In this document: in pieces, positions 33,225 to 41,318 of the stretch | Position numbering within the stretch: position 1 is the first letter of the stretch | How the letters are laid out: each line of letters begins with the position of its first letter | DNA from: an uncultured Polaromonas sp. | Lineage (GTDB): Bacteria; Pseudomonadota; Gammaproteobacteria; Burkholderiales; Burkholderiaceae_C | Assembly: GCA_937863225.1 (NCBI GenBank) | Contig: CALMEI010000039.1 | Location: 148,031 to 212,030, forward strand | Length of the DNA: 64,000 nt | Reading direction: 5' to 3' | Translations under genes and position numbers: made by a program | The notes under the pieces: model-generated | What the model saw: only the letters and a program-made list of their open reading frames with translations | What the model was told of the DNA's origin: nothing | The model's database searches: none

Positions 33225-36068
33225 TCAATGTGCTTTCTCCCAATTCTCGCCGACACCCACTTCGGCAAGCAGCGGTACTTTAAGTTGCGCCACGCCGGCC
33301 ATCAAGCGTGGTATTTCGTGTTTAGCCCAATCGATTTCTTCAGTCGGTACTTCAAAAACCAGCTCGTCATGCACTTGCATGATCATTTTGGTACCGCGTT
33401 GCTCAAAGTCCAAAACTTGCTGCACTTTAACCATGCTGAGTTTGATTAAGTCTGCCGCCGTGCCTTGCATGGGTGCGTTGATGGCGGCGCGTTCGGCTCC
33501 GGCGCGGCGCGGGCCGTTGGGGGAATTGATTTCGGGTAGGTACAAACGGCGACCAAAGACCGTTTCGACATAGCCCTTGGCTTTGGCGTCAATTTTGGTT
33601 TGGTCCATGTAGTGTTTGACGCCAGGGTAGCGGGCAAAATAGCGTTCGATGTAGTTTTTGGCGGCGGTGTTGTCTATACCCAAATTGCGCGCCAAACCAT
33701 AAGCGCTCATACCGTAAATCAAGCCGAAGTTAATCACCTTGGCATAGCGGCGCTGCTCACTGGAAACCTCGTGTGTTTGCACGCCAAACACTTCGGCAGC
33801 GGTGGCGCGGTGCACGTCCATGCCATCGTGAAAGGCCAACAGCAAAGAGGCATCACCGCTGATGTGCGCCATGATGCGCAACTCGATTTGTGAATAGTCG
33901 GCGCTGGCAATCACATGGCCGGGTGCTGCCACAAAAGCTTCACGCACGCGCCGGCCTTCTGCGGTTTTTACCGGAATGTTTTGCAAGTTCGGGTCGTTGC
34001 TGCTCAAGCGCCCGGTCACTGCCACGGCTTGTGCGTAATGGGTGTGTACACGGCCTGTTCGAGGCAGTGCCAGTTGTGCCAATTTGTCGGTGTACGTGCC
34101 TTTGAGTTTGGCAATGCCACGGTGCTCCAAAATTTTAGCGGGCAGGGGGAAGTCTTCGGCTAACTTTTCTAACACTTCTTCGTCGGTGCTGCGCGCGCCA
34201 GTCGCGGTTTTTTTAACGACTGGCATCGCCAGTTTGTCGAAGAAGATTTCACCCAGTTGTTTGGGGCTGCTGAGGTTAAATGGCTGCCCAGCTATGGCGT
34301 AGGCTTCGTTTTCCAATTCAATGATGCGTTGCCCAAGTTCGTGACTTTGGGTGGCGAGCATGGGGGAGTCTATCAAAACACCATTGCGTTCAATGCGGTA
34401 CAGCGCTTCACTGCTAGCGATTTCCAGCTCATAAATAAAAAGCAGTTTGGCATCTTTTTCTAACTGTGGCCACAGTGTCAAATGCACGTCTAAGGTCTGG
34501 TCGGCATCCTCGCACGCGTATTCACTGGCTTTGTCAATATCGACCTGATCAAAGCCAATCTGATTGGCACCTTTGCCGCACAGGTCTTCAAAAGTCAAGC
34601 CAGTACGCCCCACATGTCGCTCGGCCAAACTGCTTAAGCCATGCGGTTTATGCACTTCCAGCACATAGCTTTGCAGCATGGTGTCGTGCGCATAACCTTG
34701 TACTTCGATTCCGTGGTTGGCAAACACATGACGGTCATATTTGATGTGTTGCCCCAGTTTTTTGTGAGCTGGGTTTTCCAACCAAGGCTTCAATTTGGCC
34801 AGCACATCGTCGCGCTGCAATTGCACAGGCGCATCGGGGTAACGATGCGCCAATGGAATGTAGGCTGCCGTGCCAATGCTGGTGCTCAAGCTGATGCCCA
34901 CAATCTCGGCGCGCATTTCATCAAGAGAGGTGGTTTCAGTGTCAACCGCAACCAAATCGGCTGCCAACACTTTTGCAAGCCATGTGTCGAACTGTTCCCA
35001 TGTCTGCACGGTTTCGTACACCAAGCTTGAAATTTTGGACGATGGTGGTAGCTGTTGGTCAGACAGTTCGATGCCAACGTCTGTGCTGACAGGGCTGGGT
35101 TGAATTGCAACGGGTTCGTCAAACAAGCCCGGTTCAGTTGAGGTCGAACTCTGCGTTTTAGGTGCAGTTTTGGCGGCAGAGACATCGCTGGTTGTTTGCA
35201 AGGTTCGGATCAGGCCTTTGAACCCAAATTTTGTATAAAAATCGAGCATAGCCATTGTATTGATTGCCTGATATGCTATATTATTCATAGCAGGTAGGCC
35301 ATCAATATAGGGGCTCAAGTCGCAATCTTTTTTGATGGTCACCAAGCGTCGCCCTTGCGGTAACCAGTCAACTGCAGCGCGTAAATTCTCACCTACAACG
35401 CCTTTGATTTCGTGTGCTTTTTCCATCAAGGCGTCTAACGAGCCATACTCCAGCAGCAATTTGGCAGCGGTTTTGGGACCAACTTTGGCCACACCAGGCA
35501 CGTTGTCGACTGCGTCGCCCACCAGTGTTTGATAGTCCACCATCAATGCAGGGGGCACCCCGAATTCAGCGGTCACACCCGCTACATCGCGGCGTTTACC
35601 GTTCATGGTGTCAATGATGGTGATGTGCTCGTTCACCAATTGGCTTAAATCTTTGTCACCACTGGAGACGATGACTTGGATGCCTTGTGCCGCCGCCATC
35701 ACTGCCAAAGTTCCAATCACATCATCGGCTTCTACACCCGGCACCACCAAAACGGGCCAGCCCATCAAACGACAGACTTCATGCACTGGCTCGATTTGGC
35801 TGCGCAAATCGTCGGGCATAGGGCTGCGTGTGGCTTTGTAGGCGGGATACCATTCATCGCGAAATGTAGGGCCTTTGGCGTCAAACACGCACACCGCGTA
35901 GTCGGCTGGTTGGTCTTTGCGTAAAGACTGCATCATATTGACCATGCCACGAATCGCACCGGTTGCCGGGCTGGTGGGGTCGCCCGCCACAGCACGCAAA
36001 TCAGGCATGGCATGAAAAGCACGGTACAGGTAGCTGGAACCGTCAACCAAAAGAAGTGTTTTTGTCAT
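33225..36068 (-). CDS. polA: DNA polymerase I
   Basis: 947 residues from the ATG at 36068 (MTKTLLLVDGSSYLYRAFHA); an upstream in-frame ATG at 36128 adds 20 residues foreign to the family. Three domains: 5'-3' nuclease (GVEADDVIGTLA, SSGDKDLSQL), 3'-5' exonuclease with the VAVDTETTSLDEM acidic pair intact, and the polymerase with SADYSQIELRIMAH, RRYAKVINFGLIYGMSAYGL and MQVHDELVFEVP. It fills gaps and removes primers. A stretch in the nuclease-exonuclease linker (35275-35318) faintly resembles the dispersed repeat. Confidence 0.97.
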   Translation of the reverse strand: MTKTLLLVDGSSYLYRAFHAMPDLRAVAGDPTSPATGAIRGMVNMMQSLRKDQPADYAVCVFDAKGPTFRDEWYPAYKATRSPMPDDLRSQIEPVHEVCRLMGWPVLVVPGVEADDVIGTLAVMAAAQGIQVIVSSGDKDLSQLVNEHITIIDTMNGKRRDVAGVTAEFGVPPALMVDYQTLVGDAVDNVPGVAKVGPKTAAKLLLEYGSLDALMEKAHEIKGVVGENLRAAVDWLPQGRRLVTIKKDCDLSPYIDGLPAMNNIAYQAINTMAMLDFYTKFGFKGLIRTLQTTSDVSAAKTAPKTQSSTSTEPGLFDEPVAIQPSPVSTDVGIELSDQQLPPSSKISSLVYETVQTWEQFDTWLAKVLAADLVAVDTETTSLDEMRAEIVGISLSTSIGTAAYIPLAHRYPDAPVQLQRDDVLAKLKPWLENPAHKKLGQHIKYDRHVFANHGIEVQGYAHDTMLQSYVLEVHKPHGLSSLAERHVGRTGLTFEDLCGKGANQIGFDQVDIDKASEYACEDADQTLDVHLTLWPQLEKDAKLLFIYELEIASSEALYRIERNGVLIDSPMLATQSHELGQRIIELENEAYAIAGQPFNLSSPKQLGEIFFDKLAMPVVKKTATGARSTDEEVLEKLAEDFPLPAKILEHRGIAKLKGTYTDKLAQLALPRTGRVHTHYAQAVAVTGRLSSNDPNLQNIPVKTAEGRRVREAFVAAPGHVIASADYSQIELRIMAHISGDASLLLAFHDGMDVHRATAAEVFGVQTHEVSSEQRRYAKVINFGLIYGMSAYGLARNLGIDNTAAKNYIERYFARYPGVKHYMDQTKIDAKAKGYVETVFGRRLYLPEINSPNGPRRAGAERAAINAPMQGTAADLIKLSMVKVQQVLDFEQRGTKMIMQVHDELVFEVPTEEIDWAKHEIPRLMAGVAQLKVPLLAEVGVGENWEKAH
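35275..35318 (+). repeat. Weak repeat-like stretch inside polA (doubtful copy 5)
   Basis: GCTATATTATTCATAGCAGG, TAGGCCATCAATATAGGGGC shows the GCTAT...ATAGC pair and TAGGC but not the rest of the core. The encoded protein region has normal length, so it could be chance. Confidence 0.3.
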
Positions 36069-36211
36069 TGTTGGGTGTCTGAAATAAGTCCAAATGAAGC
36101 ATTTTGATTGATTATCCATGAGCGACACTTTTATTCTTCAACTTCAGAGAAATGTGTGCGTTTTTCTCAGGGATAATCTAGCTATTTATACACTGTGCAT
36201 ATACCGTAACC

Positions 36212-37213
36212 ATGGCCGTTTATACCGAAATCACCCCCACTGAAGCGCAAGATTTACTGCACCGCTTGGACTTGGGCGATGTCAAATCGCTAGAGGGCTG
36301 TGCGGGCGGTATTGAAAACACCAATTATTTTGTCACGACTGACAAAAGCGACTACGTGCTGACCGTGTTTGAACGCTTGAGCTTTGAGCAATTGCCTTAC
36401 TATTTGCACCTCATGCAGCATCTGGCAAAGCAAGGCATACCCGTGCCAGACCCTGCGCCGGATGCGACGGGTGCACTGCTGCATAGCTTGCACGGCAAAC
36501 CCGCTTGTGTGGTCAACAAGCTGCGTGGCAAAAGCGAACTGGCGCCACAAATCATGCACTGCCAACAAGTGGGCGACATGCTGGCGCGCATGCACTTGGC
36601 GGGCAAAGACTATGCGCCTGAACAACCCAATTTGCGCAGCTTGACCTGGTGGAATGAAACCGTACCCGTCATCTTGCCGCATTTGGACACTGCGCAAAAA
36701 GCGTTGTTGTTGAGTGAGTTGGCTTACCAAAACCACATCTTTGCCAGCAGCGCGTATGCCGCTTTGCCTTGTGGTCCGGTTCATGCCGATTTGTTTCGAG
36801 ATAACGTGATGTTTGATGAAGGCCGACTCAGTGGCTTTTTTGATTTTTACTTCGCTGGCAACGACAAATGGCTTTTTGATTTGGCTGTGGCTTTAAATGA
36901 CTGGTGCTTGAATTTCAATCCATCTGGCACTGGCGACAATGTCAGCACGATGTGTTTATTCAACGACCAACATGCGCAACAGTTTATTGCTGCCTATGAG
37001 AACGTACGCCCATTGAATGCCGCAGAACGGCAGCTTTTGCCTGCCATGTTGCGCGCTGCTGCGCTGCGGTTTTGGATTTCGCGTTTGTGGGATTTCCATT
37101 TACCGCGCGAAGCCAGCGTACTCAAAGCGCATGACCCCACGCACTTTGAACGTGTCTTGCGACAACGTGTGAATTCACCAATACGGTTAACGTCCCTTAG
37201 CTTATCCAATTAA
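36212..37213 (+). CDS. thrB: Homoserine kinase (ThrB, phosphotransferase type)
   Basis: 333 residues. It has the aminoglycoside-phosphotransferase fold of the Pseudomonas-type homoserine kinase, not the GHMP fold of E. coli ThrB. Seen: EGCAGGIENTNYFV, VLTVFERL, GPVHADLFRDNVMF with the catalytic Asp, and SGFFDFYFAG with the metal-binding Asp. It phosphorylates homoserine for threonine synthesis. It is divergent from polA and 13 bases ahead of the BPSS1780-type gene. No leader peptide like that of asd is visible upstream. Confidence 0.93.
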   Translation: MAVYTEITPTEAQDLLHRLDLGDVKSLEGCAGGIENTNYFVTTDKSDYVLTVFERLSFEQLPYYLHLMQHLAKQGIPVPDPAPDATGALLHSLHGKPACVVNKLRGKSELAPQIMHCQQVGDMLARMHLAGKDYAPEQPNLRSLTWWNETVPVILPHLDTAQKALLLSELAYQNHIFASSAYAALPCGPVHADLFRDNVMFDEGRLSGFFDFYFAGNDKWLFDLAVALNDWCLNFNPSGTGDNVSTMCLFNDQHAQQFIAAYENVRPLNAAERQLLPAMLRAAALRFWISRLWDFHLPREASVLKAHDPTHFERVLRQRVNSPIRLTSLSLSN

Positions 37214-37226
37214 ATTCCCAATCTTT

Positions 37227-38066
37227 ATGCTGCCAAATACGCCTTCGTCTTCAACTGCTCCAGCACAGCCTGTTGCGCTCAATGTTGTACCTGCAGCGGC
37301 TGGCAAAGCCTGGGTCAAGCAAGGGATTCAAACTTTTTTTAAACAGCCGTTGGCCTTGGGAGGCTTGTTTTTTATGTTTCTGGCTGTGGTGTCCATCATT
37401 TCCATCGTGCCTATGATTGGCGGTGCATTGGCCTTGATTGTGTTACCTGCCGCGACAGTGGGGCTGATGGAAGCGACCAAACAAGCTGATGCAGGGACAT
37501 TTCCCATGCCCAGCACTTTGTTTACAGCATTCAAAATCAACCCAGCAAAAACACGAAATATTTTGCTGCTTGGAGTCGGCTACGCAGCCTCATTTTTGTT
37601 GGTTTTGGGTATCTCGGCTTTGCTGGACGGTGGACAGTTTGCCCAAATGTATTTAAGCGGGGAAGTGGTATCCAAGCAAGTGCTGGAAACAACGGAGTTT
37701 CAAATGGCAACTTGGGTCAGCATGGTTTTGTACGTACCCATTTCGATGATGTTTTGGCATTCACCCGCACTGGTGCATTGGCATGATGTACCGCCATTGA
37801 AAGCATTGTTCTTCAGCTGGATGGCGTGTATTCGCAATCTGACAGCGATGATGGTGTTTGTTCTGAGTTGGATAGCGGTCTTTCTGCTCGGTGGCACCGC
37901 CATGGCCTTGGTGGCGGGTTTGACCGGCTCTGAATCCATGGTCAGCATGGTCATGTTGCCAGTGGCGCTATTGATGGCGACCATGTTTTTTTGCTCTATC
38001 TATTTTTCAGTGAGAGATTGTTTCAAACCGCTAAATGATGGACATCCAGACACCCCAGTGGCGTGA
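37227..38066 (+). CDS. BPSS1780-family integral membrane protein
   Basis: 279 residues. A polar N-terminal tail with VPAAAGKAWVKQGIQTFFKQP, then about six membrane helices (pairs around residues 48-85, 113-135, 165-185, 205-265). This family is widespread in Burkholderiales, commonly beside homoserine kinase, with no known function. It overlaps the start of xdhC by 32 bases. Confidence 0.8.
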   Translation: MLPNTPSSSTAPAQPVALNVVPAAAGKAWVKQGIQTFFKQPLALGGLFFMFLAVVSIISIVPMIGGALALIVLPAATVGLMEATKQADAGTFPMPSTLFTAFKINPAKTRNILLLGVGYAASFLLVLGISALLDGGQFAQMYLSGEVVSKQVLETTEFQMATWVSMVLYVPISMMFWHSPALVHWHDVPPLKALFFSWMACIRNLTAMMVFVLSWIAVFLLGGTAMALVAGLTGSESMVSMVMLPVALLMATMFFCSIYFSVRDCFKPLNDGHPDTPVA

Positions 38067-38946
38067 ATTCGTCAGCGAATTAAACCGGCAAAATTTGGCC
38101 CGTGGGGCGGACGAGCTGGAGACCGTTGAGGCGGTTTTTGTCACGGTTGCATCGACACAGGGCTCCGCACCGCGTGAAGCAGGAACATGGATGGCGGTGT
38201 TTGACAACAAACTGGTTGGCACCATTGGTGGTGGGCATGTCGAGTTTGAAGCCAGCAAACAAGCGCGTGAATTTTTGTCACGCAGGCAAGATCTCAAACC
38301 GTTTGAGCAACGCTATGTGCTGGGCACAAATTTGGGTCAATGTTGCGGTGGCGTGATGACGCTATGCTATGAAAAATATAGCACTATAGGCAATAAATAC
38401 GCCGGATACAACCTAAAAAGTCATATAAATTCGGTTGAAACCAGTTCGCAAAATGCCATTACAGCCCAGTCTCGCCTGCAAGTTGCTTTGTTTGGTGGCG
38501 GTCACGTGGGCAAAGCCATCGTTCGTATTTTAGGTGCCTTGCCAATGCAGGTGATGTGGGTGGACAGCCGCGATGAAATTTTCCCCACAGAAGTTCCTCA
38601 CAACACCATCACCGAGCATTCGGACCCTGTACAAGGTGCCGTGAACGATTTGCCGACTCAGAGCCATGTGCTGATCATGAGCTTCAGTCATGCTGAAGAT
38701 TTAGACATTGTCGCCGCATGTTTACTGCGTCAGCGAGAGCGTGCGGATTTGCCTTTCATTGGATTGATAGGCAGCAAAACCAAATGGGCAACATTCAGAC
38801 ACCGTTTAGATGCGCGTGGATTCACAGAGTCTGAGTTGTCACACGTCACTTGCCCGATAGGTGTAACCGGCATCCGAGGCAAAGAACCCGAGGTCATCGC
38901 TGTGGCTGTGGCAGCGCAGTTGTTGCAGTTGAGCAAAATGGCATAA
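38035..38946 (+). CDS. xdhC: Xanthine dehydrogenase accessory protein XdhC, with repeat inserted in linker
   Basis: 303 residues. N-terminal XdhC/CoxI domain: VASTQGSAPREAGTWM, GTIGGGHVEFEA and the cysteine motif GQCCGGVM. C-terminal Rossmann domain: VALFGGGHVGKAIVRIL, SFSHAEDLDI, PFIGLIGSKTKW, CPIG and the GKEPEVIAVAVAAQL ending. XdhC binds and sulfurates molybdenum cofactor for xanthine dehydrogenase. Residues about 111-132 (YEKYSTIGNKYAGYNLKSHI in part) are the dispersed repeat read in frame. No xdhA/B genes are in the window. Its start overlaps the previous gene. Confidence 0.9.
   Translation: MMDIQTPQWREFVSELNRQNLARGADELETVEAVFVTVASTQGSAPREAGTWMAVFDNKLVGTIGGGHVEFEASKQAREFLSRRQDLKPFEQRYVLGTNLGQCCGGVMTLCYEKYSTIGNKYAGYNLKSHINSVETSSQNAITAQSRLQVALFGGGHVGKAIVRILGALPMQVMWVDSRDEIFPTEVPHNTITEHSDPVQGAVNDLPTQSHVLIMSFSHAEDLDIVAACLLRQRERADLPFIGLIGSKTKWATFRHRLDARGFTESELSHVTCPIGVTGIRGKEPEVIAVAVAAQLLQLSKMA
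38366..38429 (+). repeat. 64-bp dispersed repeat, copy 6, within xdhC
   Basis: GCTATGAAAAATATAGCAC, TATAGGCAATAAATACGCCG, then GATACAACC and CATATAAA. It lies fully inside the xdhC frame and adds no stop codon; it encodes STIGNKYAGYN between the two domains. Confidence 0.92.
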
Positions 38947-38978
38947 ATATTGGCATCAACATTGCCGTGCAAATCACC

Positions 38979-39596
38979 ATGACACCCGAAGACCTTAAAG
39001 CCATATCCAAACAAACCTTGTCGCATTACGATGACAATGCCGAATCGTTTTGGCAGGGCACCAAAGACCATGATGTCAGTCAAAACATGGCTGCTTTGCT
39101 GCAGCACATCAATGGACCAGCACCCTTTGACATACTCGATTTAGGTTGCGGCCCTGGCCGTGATTTGAAAGCATTCAAGGCCTTGGGTCATCTCCCCATT
39201 GGTCTTGAAGGGGCGTCGGTGCTGGCTGCAATGGCGCGTCAGAACAGCGACTGCGAAGTGTGGGAGCAGAATTTTCTTGACCTTCATTTGCCCTCTGATC
39301 GTTTTGACGGCATATTTGCCAATGCGGTGTTATTTCATGTTCCCAGCGCAGCATTGCCGCGCGTGTTGCTGCAACTTCATGAGACGCTTAAAGATCAAGG
39401 CGTTTTGTTTTGCTCAAACCCACATGGCAATGACCAAGAAGGCTGGCAAGGCACACGGTATGCGGCCTACCACTGTCTAGAGAGCTGGCGCGGATTCATG
39501 AGCAACGCTGGCTTTAAAGAACTGAACCACTATTACCGACCAACAGGTTTGCCAAGAGAGCAGCAGCCTTGGCTTGCTAGCGTATGGCGAAAATAG
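38979..39596 (+). CDS. Class I SAM-dependent methyltransferase
   Basis: 205 residues from the ATG at 38979. The frame is open up to 38850, but that part overlaps xdhC. Seen: motif I ILDLGCGPGRDLKAF (about 51-65), acidic motif II, FDGIFANAVLFHVP (motif IV) and a C-terminal FCSNPHGNDQEGW. It is close to the Tellurite-resistance/UbiE-like methyltransferase group; the substrate is unknown. It follows xdhC by 32 bases. Confidence 0.85.
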   Translation: MTPEDLKAISKQTLSHYDDNAESFWQGTKDHDVSQNMAALLQHINGPAPFDILDLGCGPGRDLKAFKALGHLPIGLEGASVLAAMARQNSDCEVWEQNFLDLHLPSDRFDGIFANAVLFHVPSAALPRVLLQLHETLKDQGVLFCSNPHGNDQEGWQGTRYAAYHCLESWRGFMSNAGFKELNHYYRPTGLPREQQPWLASVWRK

Positions 39597-39761
39597 TGGT
39601 TACACAATTAAGTGTGTTGACTCTAAAGTTAACAAAATTTCAACAAATAGTTGTTTTTATGTGAATATTTATGGCAATAATACGTGAAAAAATACACACT
39701 ATTAAGGTGGCGTTAATAATTTTGGTCACTACTTTTATCAATCATTCACATAAGGTTTGCT

Positions 39762-40436
39762 ATGAAAAATTCAGCACTATTTTCTTCAAAAAATGTTTTG
39801 ACTGCCGCTGTTGTGTTGGCTGGGTTAACTGGTAATGCGGCTTGGGCGGTTTGCACACCAACTGCATTTGTATTTATGAATGCTGGTTGTACCAACACGA
39901 TCAATAACACCGAAACAGGCTTAGCGACTACCAATACAAATTTGGCGACCACCAATACCAACTTAGCCACCACCAATACCAACTTAGCCACCACCAACTC
40001 CAATTTGGCCACCACCAATGCCAATTTGACCGCTGGTGATGCGGCAACTTTGTCTTCTGCAAAATCTTATACTGACTCTAAAGCGTACGCTGTGGGTGCA
40101 GATACCTTAAATTCCGCAAACAATTACACCAATACAAAAGCTGCTGAAACTTTGAAGAGTGCCAATGCATTCACGACAGATCAAGTCACAAAGCTGGAAA
40201 CGAAAACAGCAGGTGGTGTGGCCGCCATTGCAGCCATGGCATCTGTGCCTCAATTGACTGCAGGCAAAAACCTGAGTGTGGGCGTCGGTGTGGGCAGCTA
40301 TGATGGCAAAACGGCTATTTCGGTTGGCGTACACAAACGCATCAACGAATCATTGACAGCCCGTTTTAACTTGGCTACCGGTATGGGCAGTGGTGCAAAA
40401 CCGGTGATTGGTGCGGGTGCTGCCTGGGAATTTTAA
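39762..40436 (+). CDS. Miniature trimeric autotransporter adhesin (YadA-like)
   Basis: 224 residues. A signal peptide ends near AAWA-V (about residue 29). A short head has a Cys pair (VCTPTAFVFMNAGCT). A stalk of five 7-residue units LATTNTN (residues 54-88) follows, then a helical stretch and a YadA anchor of about 75 residues: AAIAAMASVPQLTAGKNLSVG, TAISVGVHKRI and the final GAGAAWEF with terminal Phe. Trimeric autotransporters insert their C-termini as a 12-stranded barrel and display the rest. Nearly no passenger is present. The upstream 165 bases are AT-rich; AAGG precedes the start. Confidence 0.88.
   Translation: MKNSALFSSKNVLTAAVVLAGLTGNAAWAVCTPTAFVFMNAGCTNTINNTETGLATTNTNLATTNTNLATTNTNLATTNSNLATTNANLTAGDAATLSSAKSYTDSKAYAVGADTLNSANNYTNTKAAETLKSANAFTTDQVTKLETKTAGGVAAIAAMASVPQLTAGKNLSVGVGVGSYDGKTAISVGVHKRINESLTARFNLATGMGSGAKPVIGAGAAWEF
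39921..40025 (+). repeat. Five tandem 21-bp coding repeats in the autotransporter stalk
   Basis: Units begin at 39921, 39942, 39963, 39984 and 40005, each close to TTAGCCACCACCAATACCAA plus one base, encoding LATTNTN with Leu every seventh residue. The units differ mostly at synonymous positions. Confidence 0.95.
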
Positions 40437-40445
40437 TTTTTCTAA

Positions 40446-40469
40446 ATGAAAGGCAGCAATGCCTTTCAT
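40446..40469. other. Perfect 9-bp hairpin downstream of the autotransporter
   Basis: ATGAAAGGC and GCCTTTCAT around AGCAAT, nine bases after the stop codon. No T-run follows. It may protect the 3' end of the message. Confidence 0.5.
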
Positions 40470-40493
40470 GACTCACATGAGTTTCATTCGATA

Positions 40494-40516
40494 AAAGGCC
40501 GCATCACGCGGCCTTT
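40494..40516. terminator. Bidirectional terminator between autotransporter and proQ
   Basis: AAAGGCCGC and GCGGCCTTT form a perfect 9-bp stem around ATCAC. T-rich tracts follow on both strands (TTTATT and TTTTAT). It ends two bases before the proQ stop and serves both convergent genes. Confidence 0.85.
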
Positions 40517-40518
40517 AT

Positions 40519-41226
40519 TCATTGGCTTTGTTTGTTGAGTAATTTTTCAACATCTGCCAATTCCAAACCATACATCGCAGCAAATTCGGCTGCTTTTTTC
40601 CCGCTGCTGTTAAAGGCTTGCTTGAGTGCGGTTTGTTTGGCTACTTTGGCATCGTGTTCGTCCAGCGCTTCAGTCAACAGTTTGGTGGCTTCTTCGTCTT
40701 TGTTTTGTACACGCAGTTGGTAGTCTTGGCGTGATAAGCCAGAGGCTTTGAATGCTGCAATCAGTTGCTTGCGAAAAACGGGGCGTAAATCAAGTTTGGT
40801 TTTACTTTTGTGATTGCTCAGAACGCGACGTCTAAAGAGTTCTAACAAAGACAAATACACGTGTTCTGGCGCGACATCTTCAGTGGCTTGTCCGTGCAAG
40901 TCGTGTCGTTGATTTCCATCTGCCACGCATTGCAAATAGCGCGTTGAACGGGTATGAAAACCCAAAGCCGCTTTGAGGCTGTCTTTTGCAAATACTTCTG
41001 GATGTGCAGCCATCAAATCTTGGTAAATACCGCGTTTTAAGGGTAAAAATTTGGCTCCAAATAAAGTTGGGTAAAGTTCAAACAATTTTTCTAGAACAGG
41101 ATGAACATCGATTTTGGGTTTGCCTGGCTTAGGTGGGGTAGAGGCTGTGTTGCTGGCAGCTTTAACTTGCGTTGCATCTATAGAATCATGAGATTCAAGA
41201 TTTTGAATGTTTTCAGAAGATGTCAT
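40519..41226 (-). CDS. ProQ/FinO-domain RNA chaperone
   Basis: 235 residues. A polar, Pro/Lys-rich N-terminal tail of about 45 residues precedes a ProQ/FinO domain: VHPVLEKLFELYPTLFG, PLKRGIYQDLMAAHP, ALGFHTRSTRYLQCV, all typical RNA-binding segments. A charged helical C-terminal part follows. Members bind small RNAs and mRNA 3' ends. It is convergent with the autotransporter and upstream of a repeat copy. Confidence 0.88.
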   Translation of the reverse strand: MTSSENIQNLESHDSIDATQVKAASNTASTPPKPGKPKIDVHPVLEKLFELYPTLFGAKFLPLKRGIYQDLMAAHPEVFAKDSLKAALGFHTRSTRYLQCVADGNQRHDLHGQATEDVAPEHVYLSLLELFRRRVLSNHKSKTKLDLRPVFRKQLIAAFKASGLSRQDYQLRVQNKDEEATKLLTEALDEHDAKVAKQTALKQAFNSSGKKAAEFAAMYGLELADVEKLLNKQSQ

Positions 41227-41249
41227 ATTAAATCAGAATAAATTGATAT

Positions 41250-41313
41250 GCTATAAATACAATAGCACCATAGGCAATAAATACGCCGTCTACAGGTCAA
41301 ATTGGCATATAAA
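41250..41313 (+). repeat. 64-bp dispersed repeat, copy 7
   Basis: GCTATAAATACAATAGCAC, CATAGGCAATAAATACGCCG, TCTACAGGTC and CATATAAA. It fills most of the spacer between the proQ start and the hemL stop, which lies five bases beyond it. Confidence 0.92.
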
Positions 41314-41318
41314 AAGTG

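Noticed and set aside
33811..36000. Several plus-strand frames opposite polA
   Set aside because: They are antisense shadows of polA with no recognisable domains; polA is intact.
38850..38978. Upstream extension of the methyltransferase
   Set aside because: It overlaps xdhC and has Cys/Arg-rich composition typical of an out-of-frame reading.
39921..40025. Regular 21-bp repeats considered as a CRISPR array
   Set aside because: Units are contiguous without spacers and encode a heptad stalk in frame. No cas genes are in the window.
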